Source of the DNA: SMAG-U1939 sp035763125 | GTDB lineage: Bacteria > Chloroflexota > Ktedonobacteria > Ktedonobacterales > JADMIN01 | Assembly (NCBI GenBank): GCA_035763125.1 | Contig: DASUBU010000231.1 | Span: forward strand, 1 to 32,045 | Length of the DNA stretch: 32,045 nt | Direction of reading: 5' to 3' | Part shown: piece after piece, positions 15,466 to 23,318 of the stretch | How positions within the stretch are numbered: position 1 is the stretch's first letter | How the letters are laid out: each line of letters begins with the position of its first letter | Position numbers and translations under genes: made by a program | Notes under the pieces: generated by a model | Databases searched by the model: none | What the model saw: the letters and a program-made list of their open reading frames with translations, nothing else | What the model was told of the DNA's origin: nothing

Positions 15466-16722
15466 TTAGCGGTAGCCAGTGACGCTGCGGCGCCGGCCCA
15501 GGGCATCAATCAAGACCGCCACCAGCAGGACGACCCCCTCGACCATTTCTTGAACTGAGATCGGTTGGCCGACCAACGCAAGGCCGTTGATGAGGCTGCC
15601 GACGATAAGCACGCCGGGAATCACGCCCCAGACAGAGCCGCGCCCGCCGAACAGGCTCACGCCGCCGATGACCGCGGTCGCAATGGCATTGAGCAGCAGA
15701 GATTGATTTACGTTGGCTGGCGCCGAGATCTCACGCGAGACTTCCAGAATGCCGCCGATCGCTGCCAGCGTCGAGGCCAGCGCGAAAATGGCGACACGCA
15801 GCCCCACGACGTTGATGCCCGCGCGTCGCGCGGCTTCGGCATTGCCGCCGACGGCGTAGATATGGCGGCCAAATGCAGTCTTGGTGGTGATGAGCCAGAA
15901 GATGACGACAATGGCCATCATGATCATCGCCGTCAGGGGCACGCCGCGATACGACTCGACACCGACGAGCACGATGACGGAGATGAGCGTGGGCAAGCCG
16001 AGCTGCAAGGCGAGCTGCCCGGTAGATTGGACGGGAAGGCCCGCCCGTTGGCGTCGAGCGCGCGTGACGAGCACACTGGCAGCATAGAGCACGAGCGCGA
16101 TCACGGGTAAGCCCACGCCGAGAAAATCAGGGAGATAGTAGACGGCGATGCTATTGATAGCGTTATCGCGGATAGGAAGGGTCGTCTGGGGTTCGAGAAT
16201 CCTGGAGAGCAGGCCCTGGTAGCTAATAAAGGCGGCGAGGGTGACGATAAAGGAGGGCATTCGCACGATGGCGACGAAGAACCCGTTGACCAGCCCCATG
16301 ATGAGGCCCGCGGCGATGCCGCCCAGAATGGCCGCAGGCGCCGGCCATCCGTGGCGTGCTGAGAAGACACCCATCACCGCGCCGCAGAGATAGGCGACGG
16401 CGGAGAGCGACAGATCAATCTCGGCGATCAGCAGCACCAGCACGGAGGCCACGGCCAGGATGGCCGTAGTGACGATCTGCAGCGCGAGATTGCTGAGGTT
16501 TTGCGGCGTCAGGAAGAAGCCGTTCCCCGCGATCTGGAAGTAGATGGCGATGATGATGAGGCCGATGACCACCGGGACTTGGCCGAGGTCGCCACGCAGC
16601 AGGTTGCGCAGCCACGAGGCGCCGCCTCCAGTGGCGGCGGGCTCTTGCTCGACGACGGCCGCTGTAGCGCCGGGGGCCGCGACGGAGCGCTCTTCTTGGT
16701 CGCCAGCAGACTGAATGCTCAT
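15466..16722 (-). CDS. xylH: CUT2-type sugar ABC transporter permease (XylH-like)
   Basis: 418 aa with roughly ten hydrophobic segments after a 45-residue polar N-terminal leader. The family signature near residue 100 (IAEIDLSLSAVAY), the cytoplasmic coupling loop GRHIYAVGGNAEAARRAGI (285-303), and GGVSLFGGRGSVWG (353-366) match XylH/RbsC permeases. It forms the membrane channel for a pentose or related sugar together with the XylF-like lipoprotein. ATG 16722 has GAGGA 6 nt upstream; a GTG eight codons earlier is less likely. It is 49 bp after the ATPase gene. Pentose specificity is by family resemblance only. Confidence 0.88.
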   Translation of the reverse strand: MSIQSAGDQEERSVAAPGATAAVVEQEPAATGGGASWLRNLLRGDLGQVPVVIGLIIIAIYFQIAGNGFFLTPQNLSNLALQIVTTAILAVASVLVLLIAEIDLSLSAVAYLCGAVMGVFSARHGWPAPAAILGGIAAGLIMGLVNGFFVAIVRMPSFIVTLAAFISYQGLLSRILEPQTTLPIRDNAINSIAVYYLPDFLGVGLPVIALVLYAASVLVTRARRQRAGLPVQSTGQLALQLGLPTLISVIVLVGVESYRGVPLTAMIMMAIVVIFWLITTKTAFGRHIYAVGGNAEAARRAGINVVGLRVAIFALASTLAAIGGILEVSREISAPANVNQSLLLNAIATAVIGGVSLFGGRGSVWGVIPGVLIVGSLINGLALVGQPISVQEMVEGVVLLVAVLIDALGRRRSVTGYR

Positions 16723-16771
16723 GTTGTGTCCTCGCCCTATGCCCACTTCGCGCGGAAACCGCCGTATGGCC

Positions 16772-17593
16772 TCACTCAGCCGTCATCGCGCCGAACTCGG
16801 CGCCGGTAATGGCTGCCACCACCGTCTCTTGCGTCGTATTGCCGATGTCGTAGGATCCGACGCGCCTGCCCAGCCGCAAGACGACCACCCGGTCCACAAC
16901 CTCGAAGACATCGGCGAGGTTGTGCGAGATGACGACGACAGCCAGTCCCCGCTCGCGGAGCCGCCGAATGAGGCGGAGCACCTGGCGTGTCTGCGCGACA
17001 CCCAGGGCGGCGGTCGGCTCGTCGAGCAGCACGACCTTGGGGTTGCGCAGGATGGTCTTGGCCACGGCGATGGATTGCCGCTGGCCGCCGGAGAGGGCTG
17101 CCACCGGCACGCGGACCGACTTGAGCGTGGTCACCTGAAGCTGGCTGAGAACATCGAGCGTGCGGCGCTCCATGTCGGTCTCGTCGAGCACCCCGCCGAG
17201 CGAGGGGATGCGCGGGGCGACATCCTCGCGGCCGAGGTAGAGATTGGCGACCACATCCAGGTTGTCGGCCAGGGCGAGGTCTTGGTAGACGGTCTCGATG
17301 CCCAGGCGGGTCGCATCGGTGGGCGCGGAGATCTGCACCTCCTTGCCCTCTACGTAGATGTGGCCGGAGTCGGCGGGGTTGACGCCGGCGATGATCTTGA
17401 TGAGCGTGGACTTACCCGCGCCGTTGTCGCCCACGAGGCCCACCACTTCGCCGGGCCAAACCTCGAAGTCTACATCTGTGAGCGCCTGCACGGCGCCGAA
17501 GCTCTTGCTGATGCCCGTCAGACGCAACGCCGGCTCCCCTGTGCGCGGGGCGCCTTGTGCTCCACCAGGGGTGGAGGTGCCATTCTCCGCCAT
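16772..17593 (-). CDS. Sugar ABC transporter ATP-binding protein, single nucleotide-binding domain
   Basis: 273 aa. One complete ABC ATPase: Walker A GDNGAGKST (55-63), Q-loop Q104, signature LSGGQRQ (167-173), Walker B VVLLDE (187-192) and H-loop H224. Most CUT2 importers (XylG, RbsA) have two fused ATPase domains in about 500 aa; this one is half that length, like the single-domain FrcA type, and must dimerise. ATG 17593 has GGAG 7 nt upstream; a longer in-frame start at 17692 lies in non-conserved sequence. It couples ATP hydrolysis to the XylH-like permease just downstream. Confidence 0.9.
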   Translation of the reverse strand: MAENGTSTPGGAQGAPRTGEPALRLTGISKSFGAVQALTDVDFEVWPGEVVGLVGDNGAGKSTLIKIIAGVNPADSGHIYVEGKEVQISAPTDATRLGIETVYQDLALADNLDVVANLYLGREDVAPRIPSLGGVLDETDMERRTLDVLSQLQVTTLKSVRVPVAALSGGQRQSIAVAKTILRNPKVVLLDEPTAALGVAQTRQVLRLIRRLRERGLAVVVISHNLADVFEVVDRVVVLRLGRRVGSYDIGNTTQETVVAAITGAEFGAMTAE

Positions 17594-17966
17594 GGAGGTT
17601 CTCCGCTTCGCTTCATCCGTTTCAGGTGCCCAGCCGGCCTTGCGAGGCCATGAGAGGGAGTCGCAGTACGTCCGGTGCGCTGGGCGCCACACTTCGCTTG
17701 CAGCAAGGAGAAGGCGGGGCAGCGATTATGCTGCCCCGAGCGAGATGAGATGGTGCGCACCACGAACGTATCACATCCGTGGGCGCGTCGCTGGCGGGAG
17801 CGCAGCGGAGAGAGACTGAGATAGACATAGCGCAAGCTGTGTCCACGGATACCTCCGGTCCCGCTCCGCTGCTGTGGCCTCCCGCCCTCACGTTGGGTAC
17901 GCTTCTGTGAGCCCATAGACCTGCACACCTGCACGCCTACGGACCCACAGGAACAGGACGACAGAC
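17594..17966. other. Intergenic region between binding-protein and ATPase genes
   Basis: 373 bp inside the transporter operon without a credible gene. It holds the strong hairpin at 17715-17738. A wider complementary pair of 9-bp arms (17802-17810 and 17864-17872) could form a second structure. The two may set relative expression of the binding protein and the membrane genes. Confidence 0.5.
17715..17738 (-). terminator. Intra-operon stem-loop (attenuator or mRNA-stabilising hairpin)
   Basis: Perfect 8-bp arms CGGGGCAG and CTGCCCCG surround an 8-nt loop. It lies about 230 bp after the XylF-like stop and 120 bp before the ATPase start. No U-tract follows, so partial termination or mRNA protection is more likely than a classical terminator. 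Confidence 0.5.
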
Positions 17967-19103
17967 TTACGGACAGACCCCTCCAGCGCCCGAAGGCACC
18001 CCCTGACAGACGTCAGCCACCGAGACGAAGCCGTCGGCGATGACGGTGGTCTTGATGTTGGAGATATCCACCTCGACCACGGCGTTCAGCACCGAGGGAA
18101 CCTGCGCGTTGCCGCTGGGATTCTTGACCTTCGCAGTGGCGATCGAGGCGGTATCTTGGCCGTTGCTGATGGCGGCGACGAGGCGGCCGACCGAGTCTGC
18201 AAGCTTCTTGATGGGCTTGTAGACCGTCATGGACTGGTCGCCCAGCAGGATGTTGCGGATACCGCTGACCTCGGCATCCTGACCGGTGACGAGGACCTTG
18301 CCGTTGAGGTTGTGCGCCTTGAGGGCGGCGATGACGGTGTTGGCCATGCCGTCGTTCATGACGTAGGCAACCGCGATCTTGTTATTGGCCTGCGTCAGCG
18401 CGGCCTCGGCTTCGGTCTGCGCCGTGGCATTGTCCCAGCCGGGCGTGAACTGCTCGTAGACCTTGTTCAGCTTGCCACCCTGGAACAGCGGATCGAGCAC
18501 CGAGTGCGCGCCATTGCCGAAGAGGTGGGCGTTGTTGTCGGTGTCGGAGCCGTTGATCATGATGGCGTTGTTGGTGCCGTTCTGCGTGACGTACTGCTGG
18601 TAGTGATCGGCGATGTACTGGCCCTGCGCCTTGCCAACCGCGAAGCCGTCGAAGGAGGCGTAGTAGTTCAGATCATCGCTATAGATCAGGCGGTCGTAGG
18701 CGATGACCGGGACACCGCTCGCCTTCGCCTTGGCAACGATCGCCGCGGATGCCGTGCTATCCACCGGGGCGACCACGAGGATGCAGGCGCCCTTGCTCAG
18801 CTCAGACTCTGCCTGGGTCTGCTGGTTGGAGGCGTTGCCCTGCGCGTTGGGGGCATCAACAGTCGCGCCCGGCAGATACTGCTTGATTGCGGCGTCCACA
18901 TCAGGATGATCGGCCGCTTCCCAGCGCGCGGCCGTTGCGCTCTCGGGCAGCAGGAAGGCGACGTGCTTGCAGCCTTTGCCATTGTTGCCTCCGGCCGCGG
19001 TGCCGCCGCCGCCGGCTCCACAGGCGGCCAGGCCCATGGCGATGAGGGCGACTAGCGACAAGGTCGTGGCTAGGCGCCAGCGGGTGTTGCGCGTTGCGTG
19101 CAT
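17967..19103 (-). CDS. xylF: XylF-like periplasmic sugar-binding lipoprotein
   Basis: 378 aa. A type II signal sequence (basic n-region, hydrophobic core, lipobox GLAAC, lipidated C28) is followed by a Gly-rich linker and a periplasmic-binding-protein type 1 fold. Segments GVPVIAYDRLIYSDDLNYY and ASFDGFAVGKAQGQY, then GSDTDNNAHLFGNGA, VLVTGQDAEVSGIRNILLG and MTVYKPIKKLADS follow E. coli XylF and ChvE closely. Family role: high-affinity capture of xylose or a related sugar outside the membrane. ATG 19103 has AGGAG 10 nt upstream; a GTG at 19133 with GGAG 5 nt upstream is a real alternative that only lengthens the n-region. It is the first gene of the transporter operon, 281 bp after the ROK regulator gene. 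Confidence 0.9.
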   Translation of the reverse strand: MHATRNTRWRLATTLSLVALIAMGLAACGAGGGGTAAGGNNGKGCKHVAFLLPESATAARWEAADHPDVDAAIKQYLPGATVDAPNAQGNASNQQTQAESELSKGACILVVAPVDSTASAAIVAKAKASGVPVIAYDRLIYSDDLNYYASFDGFAVGKAQGQYIADHYQQYVTQNGTNNAIMINGSDTDNNAHLFGNGAHSVLDPLFQGGKLNKVYEQFTPGWDNATAQTEAEAALTQANNKIAVAYVMNDGMANTVIAALKAHNLNGKVLVTGQDAEVSGIRNILLGDQSMTVYKPIKKLADSVGRLVAAISNGQDTASIATAKVKNPSGNAQVPSVLNAVVEVDISNIKTTVIADGFVSVADVCQGVPSGAGGVCP

Positions 19104-19217
19104 CGGTGCGTTGCTCCTGTCACTGGTGGTCACGCGTACTCCGCGGTGAGACGCTTCAACTTGCGCACAGATAAGCGCTGGACGAATGTAGCGTTCTATC
19201 GTCCTCCCTTCTCCTTC

Positions 19218-19236
19218 CTGTCTCAGCCCGAGACAG
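19218..19236. promoter_or_regulatory. Palindrome upstream of xylF, candidate operator
   Basis: Perfect 7-bp arms CTGTCTC and GAGACAG are separated by AGCCC, 115 bp before the XylF-like start. No T-run follows on either strand, so an operator is more likely than a terminator for the ROK gene. No clear promoter could be placed next to it. Confidence 0.4.
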
Positions 19237-19384
19237 ACATCTCATCAATGGCGGGCGCGAGCCAGTTGCGGTGGCGTGCCAGCGGCCCTCTTGTCCAATC
19301 GTGCGGCCGCCTCCGGCTGCTCAGCCGCCAGCGCGCATGGCCGGTCGCGCGGCAGCCGACCGTGCCCGCTCCGTGACGAGCCGA

Positions 19385-20764
19385 TCACGCATGAGCAAGT
19401 GCGCTCTCAACCTCACCTTCCTTCTGTGGCGCGACGGTCGTGAGCGACGCAGGCGCACCGAACGCCGCATCAAGCACGGTTGCGACGGCTCCCAGCGCGA
19501 TTGCGTTGTCGCCCAGCGCGCCTTGCTCGATGCGAACCACGGATGAGGCGGCCGCTAGACTGCGCGCCGCGATGGCGCGCCGAATCGGCTCGATCAGCAG
19601 CCCGCCCGCCCGCGCGACGCCGCCATCCAGCAAGATCAGCGATGGGTTGACCAGGTTGACCAGGCCCGCCAGCGCGATGCCGATGAGCTCGCCCGCGCGC
19701 ATGATTGCCGCCTGGCTGGCGGCATCATTTGCCTGTGCTGCCTGCACTACGTCGGCGATGTCCACCAGCGCACACCCGGCAAGCGCTGGAGCCTGCGTCA
19801 GGGTCGCGGCCGCGGGGAGCGATGGATCGCCCGCGCCGGCCATCCGGCGCAGTGAGAGCCCGGCGACGGCGTCGGCGACGATCGCCGGCGCGCCGGTGAC
19901 GGCCTCCAGGCAGCCGCGGTTGCCGCACTCGCACAGCGGACCGAGCTCGTCAATCGTCATGTGGCCGAGCTCACCGGCGAACCCCCGGCTGCCTGCGTAG
20001 ACGCGCCCGTCCACCACCAGTCCGCAGCCGATGCCGGTGCCGACCTTGACGTAGGCCAGCACCTCCACGCCGCGGCCCGCGCCGAAGCGGCTCTCGCCGA
20101 GCGCGCCCATGTTGGCGTCGTTGCCAAGGTAGATGGGCACGTTCAGCTCGCGTCCCAAGATGGCGGGGATATCAACGCCGTGCCAGCCGGGCATGCGCGG
20201 TGGGGCGACCAACCGGCGGCCAACGCTATCCACCGGGCCGGGGATGCCCATGCCGATCCCCAACACGCGGTCCCAGGCGATACCTTGCCTGGCGGCGAAC
20301 TCGCGGATCTCGGCGGTCAACTGGCGCAGGGTGAGCTCGGGACCGCGATTGGTGTCGCATGGGCCCGATTGGCGGGCCACCACTTCCGCTGCCAGATTGG
20401 TCGCCACCAGCGTGCAATGTGTGCGGCCGAGGTCTACGCCAAGGATGTAGCCCGCTACCTCGTTGAAATGCACCAGGATGGGCCGCCGGCCGCCGCTGGG
20501 CGCCGCGTTCTGCGGCTCGCCCTCGCGCACCAGCCCCTCATGCAGCAGGCGCTCTACCTGGCTGCTCACAGTGGTGCGCGACAGCCCCGTGCGCTGGGCA
20601 ACGGTGACGCGCGCCAGGGGGCCCTGCTCGCGCAGGCAATTCAAGACCAGCAGCCGGTTGGCTTCGCGCATGGCGCGCGGGTCAGCGCCTCGTTGGCCGG
20701 TCTGGGCACTGCCGGCGTCGTTCGAGCGCATATCGCGCACGAGACGGCGTACCGTACGGCTCAT
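19385..20764 (-). CDS. ROK-family transcriptional regulator (XylR/NagC type)
   Basis: 459 aa. An N-terminal winged helix (about 33-80; VTVAQRTGLSRTTVSSQVER) is followed by a ROK sugar-kinase-like domain from ~100. Visible ROK features are GVDLGRTHCTL (109-119), GNDANMGALGE (214-224, D216) and the zinc site with H268 and CECGNRGC (C278, C280, C285). Such proteins repress sugar operons and release DNA when sugar binds. ATG 20764 has GGAGGA 8 nt upstream; the frame continues to 20821 without support. It is directly upstream of the XylF-like operon in the same direction, making that operon and itself the obvious targets. The inducer is not evident. Confidence 0.9.
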   Translation of the reverse strand: MSRTVRRLVRDMRSNDAGSAQTGQRGADPRAMREANRLLVLNCLREQGPLARVTVAQRTGLSRTTVSSQVERLLHEGLVREGEPQNAAPSGGRRPILVHFNEVAGYILGVDLGRTHCTLVATNLAAEVVARQSGPCDTNRGPELTLRQLTAEIREFAARQGIAWDRVLGIGMGIPGPVDSVGRRLVAPPRMPGWHGVDIPAILGRELNVPIYLGNDANMGALGESRFGAGRGVEVLAYVKVGTGIGCGLVVDGRVYAGSRGFAGELGHMTIDELGPLCECGNRGCLEAVTGAPAIVADAVAGLSLRRMAGAGDPSLPAAATLTQAPALAGCALVDIADVVQAAQANDAASQAAIMRAGELIGIALAGLVNLVNPSLILLDGGVARAGGLLIEPIRRAIAARSLAAASSVVRIEQGALGDNAIALGAVATVLDAAFGAPASLTTVAPQKEGEVESALAHA

Positions 20765-20862
20765 CTGCGGCGTCCTCCGCGGCCCAGTGGGCTGCCAATG
20801 GGTGTCGTGCTTGCATGGCAAGCACTGTCCGGCGGTGCAGGGTGATTGCTTTGTGTAACGGA

Positions 20863-20892
20863 ACTGTACCGGAACGTTGCTTTGTTTGTCAA
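20863..20892 (-). promoter_or_regulatory. Promoter of the ROK regulator gene
   Basis: On the minus strand, consensus -35 TTGACA (20887-20892), an 18-bp spacer and -10 TACAGT (20863-20868) lie about 100 bp before the ROK start. The -35 is overlapped by the dyad at 20884-20906. Confidence 0.55.
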
Positions 20893-20906
20893 GTGTCCTT
20901 ACAAAC
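20884..20906. promoter_or_regulatory. Candidate ROK/XylR operator overlapping the -35 element
   Basis: Perfect inverted arms GTTTGT and ACAAAC are separated by 11 bp and cover the ROK gene's -35 hexamer. From memory, Bacillus xyl operators contain the same half-sites with a shorter spacer. The placement suits autorepression. Confidence 0.5.
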
Positions 20907-21271
20907 CTGCGCGGAAATCTGCTTCACCGCCCGGTCGCCTACGTCGCATCGGTCTACATAAGGCCCCGAAAGTACCACGCCACGGCCGGTTGCCATGGGG
21001 CCGGTGCGACACTACGCGCAGGCATATGATGCGCGAGCAGTTCCCGCTGCGGCTCCCGCGGGGCGCGGCCCCGCGCCTCTATCGCTTGCTGTCCGATTGT
21101 GATATCCTCGGACGGGTGTACGCGGTGTCTGCGGGCCAGGCGGACGTCTGCCGCCGGTTGGCCTCTTCCGCTTTGTCGCCCGCCATGCGTCGCCCGCGCA
21201 AGAAGAATGCCCGCGGGCGGGCAATACAGCGTCGCGGTGAGCGTCGCCCCGCGCGAAGTGAGGTACTCTGC

Positions 21272-23299
21272 ATGGCTAAGTCCAGGTCTGTCGGGCGCGC
21301 TCCGTCGCGCCGCCGGCTGCCGCTCACGGCCCGACTCTCGTTGCTGGTGCTCTTTGCCGCCATCCTGCCGTTGGCTGCTGTCGTCGGCGTCAACGACTAC
21401 TTCGCGCGCGGCACGCTGATCCAGCAGGGCACCGAGTCTCTCAAGACCGACGCCGCGGCCAAGAGCCAGGTCATCAGGCAGTACATGCTGGAGCGCACGC
21501 TCGACGGCCTGGCGCTCGCCTCGCTGCCCACCGCGCAGGGTTTCCTCGCCTGCAGCTTGAATCCTCTCTTGGACCCCGCGCTGGATTGCGCCAATGCGCT
21601 CCCGAGTTATGCCGCCTCCTCAGTCCGCGCCATCAACGTCGGCATCTTCCGCGACCCCAACTACGCCATCTGGAGCATCTACGGCGTGAAGGGCAAGTCG
21701 TTCCAGTTGCTGCTCTCGACCAATAAGGACGCCGAGAGTCCGGTCGCGGCCGAGGATGTGGCGCCCATGCTGGCCGGTGGCCCGAGCATTTCGCCTGTCT
21801 ACTACGATCCGCAGACCAAACAGGCCGACGTCCGGATTTACTCCCCGATCATCTACACGCCCCAGGGCGCGACGAAACCTATTTTCGTCGGCTTCCTGCG
21901 GGCTACCCTCCGCATGGACTACGTCTATAGCGTCGTCGGCGGCGAGCTGGGCGCCAACGGCCGCGGCTCATACGCCTTCATGGTTGACGCCAACGGCGTC
22001 CGCATCGCCGACTCGAAGCCTGAGGGCCTCTTCACAGCGATCAAGCCGCTCGACGCCGCCACCCAACAGCTCATTGCCAACGAGCAGCGCTACGGCTCGA
22101 CTGCTAGCGTGCCCCAGGAAAGCCTGCCGGATGTGGCTGCGACGCTGGAGGATAATGCGCCTGACAGCACGTTCCAGAGTGCTGATGCCGCCGGCAGCAA
22201 TGTCATGTATCAGTTTGCTCGTTCGAGCATTCCGAACCTGGCCTTCAAGATTCCCGCCACCCCGCAGTCGCCCGAAATTGACTTGAAGGTCAAGCTCGGC
22301 TGGACGTACTTCTCGCTCAGCCCGCTCTCGACCGTCACACTGGTGGCCGACGACCAGCTCAAGACGTCGCTGCTCTCGGCCGGTGTGGTCGCCATCCTGG
22401 CCATTCTGCTCGGCCTCTTGATCGGCCGCCGCACCGCCTCGCCGGTGCAGGGGGCTTCGGGCGAGGTGGAGAATGCCGCCATCGCACTGAAGCTGCTCGC
22501 CTCGCGCCAGGAAAGCTCGGCCAGCGAGCAGCAGTGGGTAGTGGATGCCTGCAAGACGGGCCTCGACAGCGTGCGCTACCTCTCCGACGCCATGAATCAG
22601 GCTGCGCGCCGCATCATGGATGCCAGTAACTGGTTCAACGACTACTGGGATCGGCTGACCGAAGACCAAGCTAAGCGCACCGTCCAGCATCTGCTCGAGC
22701 TCTCTCGCTACATTGACGAGGCTGCTCGCCGCCAGCAGGCCAGCAGCGAGCGGCTCGACAAGGCGATCACCGTCACCATTCAGGTGTCGGATCAGCTCGT
22801 CGCCGGCGCCTCTGCCGCGACGCAAAGCGCCGACGCGCTCGAGCACGTCGTCAGCAATCTGCAGCGTGTGGTTGGCGGCCGCCAGCACATCGTCGGCATG
22901 GATGGCGGCCTGGAGCAGATGGAGCAGCTCGATCAGATGGCCGCGCTTGGTGTGGGTGGCCTGCCGGCTGCGCAGGCTGCTCCGCCTAGCGGCGGCCGTG
23001 GTGGCCGCCCTGGGCGGATGCCGATGCCGATGCCGCAGGCTCCCCGCCCGACTGCCGGTGTTGGCGCGCCGATGAACGGTGGTATGCCTGGTGGCAGCGT
23101 GCCGAGGCAGGGGCAATACGCGCCGCGCGCGCCACGCGCGCCCTGGAATGCCGGCCAACCAAGCCAGGTCTTCGATGGATCGTATCCATCCGACGGCATG
23201 GGCAGCTACAGTCAGTGGGGCGGTGGCGGCCAGGATCAGCCTGGTGGCTACCCGGCCAACCCACGCAGCCGCCACAATCCCGGCCGAAACGGCCACTAG
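21272..23299 (+). CDS. Orphan membrane Cache-type sensor with coiled-coil and Pro/Gly-rich tail
   Basis: 675 aa. TM1 spans about 22-41 and TM2 about 366-386. The extracytoplasmic region between them (~45-360) resembles a double Cache ligand-binding domain (YIRQ-like helix after TM1, then RIYSPIIYTPQG and AFMVDANGVRIADSKPEG). After TM2 there is a helical, coiled-coil-like stretch (~395-550), then a Gly/Pro/Met-rich tail (560-675). I see no histidine kinase, GGDEF, cyclase or chemoreceptor tip domain and no clear HAMP, so the output is unknown. ATG 21272 has GTGAGG 8 nt upstream and begins a typical basic leader. It is convergent with the histidine kinase gene (19-bp gap). Confidence 0.75.
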   Translation: MAKSRSVGRAPSRRRLPLTARLSLLVLFAAILPLAAVVGVNDYFARGTLIQQGTESLKTDAAAKSQVIRQYMLERTLDGLALASLPTAQGFLACSLNPLLDPALDCANALPSYAASSVRAINVGIFRDPNYAIWSIYGVKGKSFQLLLSTNKDAESPVAAEDVAPMLAGGPSISPVYYDPQTKQADVRIYSPIIYTPQGATKPIFVGFLRATLRMDYVYSVVGGELGANGRGSYAFMVDANGVRIADSKPEGLFTAIKPLDAATQQLIANEQRYGSTASVPQESLPDVAATLEDNAPDSTFQSADAAGSNVMYQFARSSIPNLAFKIPATPQSPEIDLKVKLGWTYFSLSPLSTVTLVADDQLKTSLLSAGVVAILAILLGLLIGRRTASPVQGASGEVENAAIALKLLASRQESSASEQQWVVDACKTGLDSVRYLSDAMNQAARRIMDASNWFNDYWDRLTEDQAKRTVQHLLELSRYIDEAARRQQASSERLDKAITVTIQVSDQLVAGASAATQSADALEHVVSNLQRVVGGRQHIVGMDGGLEQMEQLDQMAALGVGGLPAAQAAPPSGGRGGRPGRMPMPMPQAPRPTAGVGAPMNGGMPGGSVPRQGQYAPRAPRAPWNAGQPSQVFDGSYPSDGMGSYSQWGGGGQDQPGGYPANPRSRHNPGRNGH

Positions 23300-23318
23300 A
23301 TCGGCGCGGGGCGCGGCC

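Larger units (their letters stand above)
20765..21271. other. Divergent control region between ROK and Cache-sensor genes
   Basis: 507 bp. The left part (20846-20906) holds the ROK promoter, a GTTTGT/ACAAAC dyad and two copies of TTGCTTTGT (20846-20854, 20877-20885; 31 bp apart). For the rightward Cache gene only a weak extended -10 (TG-n-TATCCT, 21100-21108) is visible. The frame upstream of 21272 is open, but its translation is unrelated to any domain. Confidence 0.45.

Noticed and set aside
13297..20764. Classical xylose catabolic operon
   Set aside because: The binding protein, permease and ROK regulator resemble xylose types, but no xylose isomerase or xylulokinase is present and the dehydrogenase looks like IolW. 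Substrate left open.
23282..23294. GGCCG/CGGCC hairpin as a terminator between convergent genes
   Set aside because: The stem is only 5 bp, lies inside the Cache gene's coding end and has no U-tract.
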